34,323 nucleotides of DNA from CAZVWW01 sp964631265 (GTDB lineage Bacteria; Thermotogota; Thermotogae; MWEM01). Both the position numbers and the translations under genes were made by a program. Where the stretch lies: NCBI GenBank assembly GCA_964631265.1, contig CAZVWW010000011.1, positions 1 through 34,323 on the forward strand, read 5' to 3'. Below are positions 30,551-34,323 of this stretch, one piece after another; the first letter of the stretch is position 1; each line of letters opens with the position of its first letter. The notes under the pieces are model-generated. The model saw nothing but the letters and a program-made list of their open reading frames with translations, had not been told where the DNA came from and ran no database searches.

Positions 30551-31743
30551 AAGTCAAACTCCTTTGTCAACACATCAACAGTGTTTTTAATATCCTCTTT
30601 CTGGATGAGTACGGATATCTTGATCTCCGAAGTCGTCACCATTTTCACCGTGATCTCCTTTTTTGAAAGGGCTTTGAAGAATCTCGCTGCAACGCCGGAC
30701 TCGGAACGCATACCAAGTCCGACCACCGAAACTTTGGCAAATCCCGGATCCGTCTTCACAAATATCTCGTCGTGCGAGGCAATCAAATCGTGAAACGTCC
30801 TTTTTAAATCATCTAAAACTGTTTCTATAACCGTAAACGATATGTCAACGTGGTCATCAACCTGAATAACCGAAATCATATCAACATTCCAGTTGTTCCT
30901 CGAGGCAATCTCAAAGATCTCATGTGTAATGCCTGAATCAAGCGGAACACCTGAAATGGTGATCTGAGTCTGATTTTCCTGCACACTTAGCCCGGTGACG
31001 ACAGGGGCTTCGATGTTTTTTGCAACCACTTTTGTTCCTCCTTCGTCATTAAATGAAGACGCACAGCGTAATATCACTGAGTATTTTTTGGCAATCTCCA
31101 CAGATCGTGTGTGGAGGACTTTTGCCCCGAGTTTTGACATTTCAAGCATCTCATCATAGGTCACCGTTTCAAGCTTTTTGGAATTCGGGCACAGTCTGGG
31201 GTCAACGGAAAATATACCATCATAGTCGCTGAATATTTCACATTCAACGTCCATAACAGCTGCAAGAGCAACAGCCGATGTATCGGATCCCCCCCGTCCG
31301 AGCGTTGTAATCTCATTCTCTTCTGTGATACCCTGAAAACCGGTAACGACAACAACATTGTTCTTCTTGAATAAGATATCGAGCTTATCACTGTCGATGT
31401 TGATGATCCTCGCACTACTGAATTCGTCATTCGTTCTGATTCCAAGCTGGAATGCATTAACTGAGACAGCTTCAACAGACCGTCTGTGAAGCGCCATGGT
31501 TAAAAGAGACGCTGAAATCTGTTCACCAGTTGATATTAACATATCCATCTCTCTTGATTCAGGATCGGGATTTACTTCAGATGCCTTTCTAATCAACATA
31601 TCCGTCGTATCCCCGTTAGCTGAAACAACGATGGCAAGTTGAAAACCGGCCCGGGTCTTTGCCGTTATCTTATCGGCAATTCTGTTGATCTTGTCAGTGT
31701 TGGCCAGGGAGCTGCCACCGTATTTTTGAACGATCCTCATCAA
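30538..31743 (-). CDS. lysC: Aspartokinase
   Basis: Phosphorylates aspartate, the entry step to lysine, threonine and methionine. 401 residues. The kinase domain begins VQKYGGSSLANTDKI and includes LISTGEQISASLLTMAL (about 70-86) and TTLGRGGSDTSAVALAAVM (about 147-165). Two ACT domains follow (about 265 to the end, including VSVVGLGMRSESGVAARFF and TTSEIKISVLIQ), the site of amino-acid feedback control, probably by lysine given the operon. The start is TTG at 31743 or ATG at 31740; both follow AAAGGGG. It follows dapH by 50 bases and overlaps the next aminotransferase gene. Confidence 0.96.
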   Translation of the reverse strand: MMRIVQKYGGSSLANTDKINRIADKITAKTRAGFQLAIVVSANGDTTDMLIRKASEVNPDPESREMDMLISTGEQISASLLTMALHRRSVEAVSVNAFQLGIRTNDEFSSARIINIDSDKLDILFKKNNVVVVTGFQGITEENEITTLGRGGSDTSAVALAAVMDVECEIFSDYDGIFSVDPRLCPNSKKLETVTYDEMLEMSKLGAKVLHTRSVEIAKKYSVILRCASSFNDEGGTKVVAKNIEAPVVTGLSVQENQTQITISGVPLDSGITHEIFEIASRNNWNVDMISVIQVDDHVDISFTVIETVLDDLKRTFHDLIASHDEIFVKTDPGFAKVSVVGLGMRSESGVAARFFKALSKKEITVKMVTTSEIKISVLIQKEDIKNTVDVLTKEFDLCTE

Positions 31744-31793
31744 TTTATTTCCCCTTTATACTTTTTTCAATCAACTATGCTGTATTATTCCGA

Positions 31794-32495
31794 TTATTGG
31801 AGAGCCCTCAATGCCTGCACCATCTGTGTCTTGCCCTTTGTTTTGTCATCAATCTCCTTTATTTTCTTTGCCGGTGTTCCGGCGTAAACGGCATTTTCTT
31901 CAACATCCCCCAGCACGATTGCACCGGCGGCCACAACGGAATTTTGACCGACTCTTACACCCTCAGCAATAACCACATTCGCACCGATGAGAACATTGTC
32001 CTCCACCACCACAGGATCATCACTTGGTGGTTCTATCACACCGGCAAGAACACTTCCGGCTCCAATATGGCAATTTTTACCAACCTGTGCCCGGCCTCCC
32101 AGAACAACGTTCATATCGATCATGCTCCCCTCTCCGACTGTTGCTCCAAGGTTGATGACAGCGCCCATCATGATGACGGCCCCCTGTCCAATCTCAACAT
32201 GATCCCTGATGATGGCACCGGGTTCGATTCGAGCATCATACTGCGTCAGATCAGCCATTGGGATGGCTGAATGCCGTCTGTCACATTCCAACCGGTACTG
32301 AACAATAGCATTCTTTTTCCCAGCCAGGAGCTCTTTCCATTCCTCGTGGGAGGTGAAGAGAACACCGCTCTTTTCGTCCCCGTAATACTCATGTTGCCCG
32401 GTCATAAGCTCCTCAAGGTCTCCTTTGAGATAAACCTTGACCGGGGTCTTCTTTTCCGATTTTGAGATTAAGTCGATCAGTTCATAGCTATCCAT
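31794..32495 (-). CDS. dapH: Tetrahydrodipicolinate N-acetyltransferase
   Basis: Acetylates tetrahydrodipicolinate using acetyl-CoA, committing lysine synthesis to the acetylated branch. 233 residues from the ATG at 32495, which has GGAGG six to seven bases upstream; the frame continues to 32525 but without a ribosome site. The C-terminal two thirds is a left-handed beta helix of hexapeptide repeats (ARIEPGAIIRDHVEIGQGAV and VVVEDNVLIGANVVIAEGVR), ending VYAGTPAKKIKEI. The N-terminal domain (SEKKTPVKVYLKGDLEEL) is typical of the Bacillota acetyltransferase rather than the succinyltransferase DapD. The start overlaps the dapB stop by 8 bases. Confidence 0.95.
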   Translation of the reverse strand: MDSYELIDLISKSEKKTPVKVYLKGDLEELMTGQHEYYGDEKSGVLFTSHEEWKELLAGKKNAIVQYRLECDRRHSAIPMADLTQYDARIEPGAIIRDHVEIGQGAVIMMGAVINLGATVGEGSMIDMNVVLGGRAQVGKNCHIGAGSVLAGVIEPPSDDPVVVEDNVLIGANVVIAEGVRVGQNSVVAAGAIVLGDVEENAVYAGTPAKKIKEIDDKTKGKTQMVQALRALQ

Positions 32496-33168
32496 TTTTT
32501 TCCTCCAATTTACAAATATCATCAAAGGTGTAGAAGCCGGGTTCTAAGTCAACAGCTTTCTCGGCGGCAAAGCAGGCCCCTTCGGCAAATGTTCTCGGGG
32601 ATATCGCCTGATGTTTGATCTCGATCAACTCGCCAAGCCCTGCAATAAGTACAGCGTGTTCACCCGGAATACCGCCCGCCCGTATGCTTGATGTCGGCAC
32701 ATTGAAATCAAAGGCCTCAGCCAGCATTTTAGCGGTTCCCGAAGGTTTGTCTTTTTTGAATCTGTGATGCTTTTCAATGATCTCAACATCCCAATCCTCA
32801 TTCGCGGAAAAACTGCCCCACTCGTTGAGTCCATCCACGATCTTTCGCATTAACCGGATGCCTTTGGAAAAGTTACGGGCATATACAACGGCGACCTTTT
32901 TGGATACTGCCTTCAAATCGGCAATATCATCATTGTTCAAAGCCGTGGTCCCGACGACAAGTGGAACTGGACGATCATACTGCTGTGCTGTCTTCAATGT
33001 CTTTTCAAAGGCCTCCGGCAGAGAAAAGTCCACAATAACATCCGGTCTTTCAACCGCTTCCTCAGTTTTATCATCACATCTGTAAACTAATACGTGGCCG
33101 TGTTCATCAAAGACCTCACGGATGAGCTTTCCCATCCGGCCCGAATAACCAACCAAACCGTATTTCAT
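32488..33168 (-). CDS. dapB: 4-hydroxy-tetrahydrodipicolinate reductase
   Basis: NAD(P)H-dependent reductase after DapA. 226 residues from ATG 33168 (GGAG eight bases upstream); a GTG at 33177 would overlap the dapA stop but has no ribosome site. N-terminal nucleotide site GLVGYSGRMGKLI (about 4-16), VIVDFSLPEA, VVGTTAL, and the catalytic region EIIEKHHRFKKDKPSGTA (His-His and Lys, about 130-147). It is on the short side for DapB (often 240-270). Second lysine-pathway gene after dapA, which ends 5 bases before it. Confidence 0.95.
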   Translation of the reverse strand: MKYGLVGYSGRMGKLIREVFDEHGHVLVYRCDDKTEEAVERPDVIVDFSLPEAFEKTLKTAQQYDRPVPLVVGTTALNNDDIADLKAVSKKVAVVYARNFSKGIRLMRKIVDGLNEWGSFSANEDWDVEIIEKHHRFKKDKPSGTAKMLAEAFDFNVPTSSIRAGGIPGEHAVLIAGLGELIEIKHQAISPRTFAEGACFAAEKAVDLEPGFYTFDDICKLEEKNG

Positions 33169-33173
33169 CTCTA

Positions 33174-34055
33174 TCACTCCATTTCTTCAAATGCTTCATC
33201 TATCCATTTCTTCACCTGGTCCGATGCACCGATAAGCGGCAGTCTGAGGACATTGGCACAGTACCCTTTTTTGCTGACGGCGTATTTGACAGGGATGGGA
33301 TTGATATCACTGAACATTAACCCCATCATCTTCAAGTGCGCTTTCTGGACTTGTCTTGCTGTGTCATAATCATCATCCAAAGCGACTTTTGCAAGATTGC
33401 TCATCGCCCCGGGATTGACATTTGAGTAGACTGATATGACCCCATCGCCTCCCAACGCGATTACGGGAAGGGCTTGATCATCATTGCCTGAATAAAGGGT
33501 CATCCCTTCAGGTTTGATGGCAGCCAGTCTTGCAATCTGGGAGATATCTCCGCTCGCCTCTTTCATGGCGACGATATTCGAACAATCCCCGGCCAATCTG
33601 GCCGCCGTTTCGGGAAGCATGTTGCATCCTGTCCTGGACGGCACATTATACATGATGATGGGGAGCTCCGTCCGCCCGGCAATGAATCGATAATGCTGAT
33701 AGAGCCCTTCCTGATTCGATTTGTTGTAATAGGGAGTCACGATCAGCAGACCGTCCGCCCCGGCATCTTCGGCTTGTTTGTTGGCTTTGATAACTTTGTG
33801 AGTGTTGTTCGAACCGGTCCCGACAATAACCGGGATCTCTTCGTCAAAAGCCCGTGTTTGTTCCACTACGGCATTGATGAGTGCCTCCCTTTCCTCAAAT
33901 TCAATCGCCGGGGCCTCGCCGGTTGTCCCGAGGACTACAACCGCCTGGATCCCCCCTTCCAACTGAAAAGAGAGGAATCTCTTTAACGCTTCATAATCAA
34001 TCTCATAATCCTCTGTAAAAGGTGTTATTATCGCTGTTCCCACTCCTCTGAACAT
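33174..34055 (-). CDS. dapA: 4-hydroxy-tetrahydrodipicolinate synthase
   Basis: Class I aldolase-type enzyme that condenses pyruvate with aspartate semialdehyde, the first committed step to lysine. 293 residues. GVGTAIITPF at the start, LGTTGEAPAI (about 42-51, threonines of the proton relay), YYNKSNQEGLYQHY (Tyr near 106), MYNVPSRTGCNM (Tyr near 133) and the Schiff-base Lys in IVAMKEASGD (near 161). The ATG at 34055 is seven bases after AAAGGAG, which lies inside the last codons of asd, 3 bases upstream; the two are coupled. Confidence 0.97.
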   Translation of the reverse strand: MFRGVGTAIITPFTEDYEIDYEALKRFLSFQLEGGIQAVVVLGTTGEAPAIEFEEREALINAVVEQTRAFDEEIPVIVGTGSNNTHKVIKANKQAEDAGADGLLIVTPYYNKSNQEGLYQHYRFIAGRTELPIIMYNVPSRTGCNMLPETAARLAGDCSNIVAMKEASGDISQIARLAAIKPEGMTLYSGNDDQALPVIALGGDGVISVYSNVNPGAMSNLAKVALDDDYDTARQVQKAHLKMMGLMFSDINPIPVKYAVSKKGYCANVLRLPLIGASDQVKKWIDEAFEEME

Positions 34056-34058
34056 ATC

Positions 34059-34323
34059 TTAACTCCTTTCGTTGAGTTTGCGGTGTTTGATCAGTATTCT
34101 CAGGGCGTTGGTGGCTGCCCCCACCCGGATGTTATCCGCCACCACCCAAAACATGAAAGTCCTGTTGTCAAACTGTCTGACCCTTCCCACAACTGTGGTA
34201 TCAGTTCCTTTCGTGTCAACTGGTGTGATGATGTCATCCATGACCTTGACCCCCGGTGTTGCGGCTACAGCCTCACAGAAATCGTCTTTGTTCATATCGC
34301 TCTCAAGCCTTAAGAAAACCGAT
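34059..34323 (-). CDS. asd: Aspartate-semialdehyde dehydrogenase, C-terminal part (runs off the window)
   Basis: The minus-strand frame is open to the right edge, giving about 87 residues. It matches the end of Asd: SVFLRLESDMNKDDFCEAV, the segment PGVKVMDD, VVGRVRQFDN and the strongly typical WVVADNIRVGAATNALRI (compare VVADNLRKGAALNA in the family). The catalytic Cys and NADP site would be in the missing part. An internal Met at 34295 is not the start. First gene seen of the lysine operon, 3 bases before dapA, supplying its substrate. Confidence 0.93.
   Translation of the reverse strand, partial: SVFLRLESDMNKDDFCEAVAATPGVKVMDDIITPVDTKGTDTTVVGRVRQFDNRTFMFWVVADNIRVGAATNALRILIKHRKLNERS

Noticed and set aside
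1..34323. tRNA, rRNA, CRISPR arrays, riboswitches
   Set aside because: No cloverleaf-like cluster, rRNA segment or regularly spaced repeat array was seen, and no gap is large enough for an rRNA gene.

Overview
The window looks like a piece of a moderate-G+C bacterial chromosome, most likely Bacillota or a close relative. Pointers are the DapH-type (acetylated) lysine route, strong AGGAGG ribosome sites, frequent TTG starts, a separate scpB, a long cytosolic-type MutS and Cache-type chemoreceptors. The sequence alone does not fix the lineage. Two chemoreceptor-like genes imply a motile or chemosensory cell. Most genes lie on the minus strand in tightly packed operons. Only three real genes are on the plus strand (chemoreceptor-like protein with an assembly gap, dCACHE chemoreceptor, unknown 266-residue protein), and each stands alone.

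Layout. 1-13,625 (minus): a housekeeping series transcribed right to left: hutI, a SpoU-type rRNA methyltransferase, miaB, mutS, nnrD/E NAD(P)HX repair, scpB, arcA, a large radical SAM protein, hisS, and two small membrane proteins, the last cut by the window edge. 13,626-15,261 (plus): a chemoreceptor-like membrane protein, interrupted by a 100-N gap and preceded by a ten-codon leader ORF. 15,255-21,600 (minus): an accessory stretch. It holds a histidine-kinase relic, an atypical 2-hydroxyacid dehydrogenase, a three-gene toxin-antitoxin-SecB-like chaperone (TAC) operon, two pRiA4b ORF-3-like proteins around an unknown gene, and three copies of a palindromic repeat that bracket the modules. 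21,849-23,846 (plus): a complete dCACHE chemoreceptor, closed by a strong bidirectional terminator. 23,911-28,420 (minus): ggt-purH-purB. 28,593-29,393 (plus): an unknown protein with an internal duplication. 29,411-34,323 (minus): asd (partial)-dapA-dapB-dapH-lysC-class III aminotransferase, a nearly complete aspartate-to-diaminopimelate operon.

The most interesting system is the TAC operon at 16,692-18,291. A RelE/HigB-type toxin, an XRE antitoxin with a long aromatic C-terminal tail and a SecB-like chaperone follow one another, with an 11-bp overlap and then a 2-base gap. They are driven by a textbook TTGACA-17-TATAAT promoter that carries an 11-bp palindrome. The module is visibly more A+T-rich than the housekeeping genes (two sampled 60-base lines: 33% G+C at 17,281 against 50% at 8,101). 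It sits between two near-identical palindromic repeats, one of which supplies the stop codon and last residues of the chaperone gene.

Limits: family calls come from reading motifs and gene order by eye; no database search or structure prediction was run.
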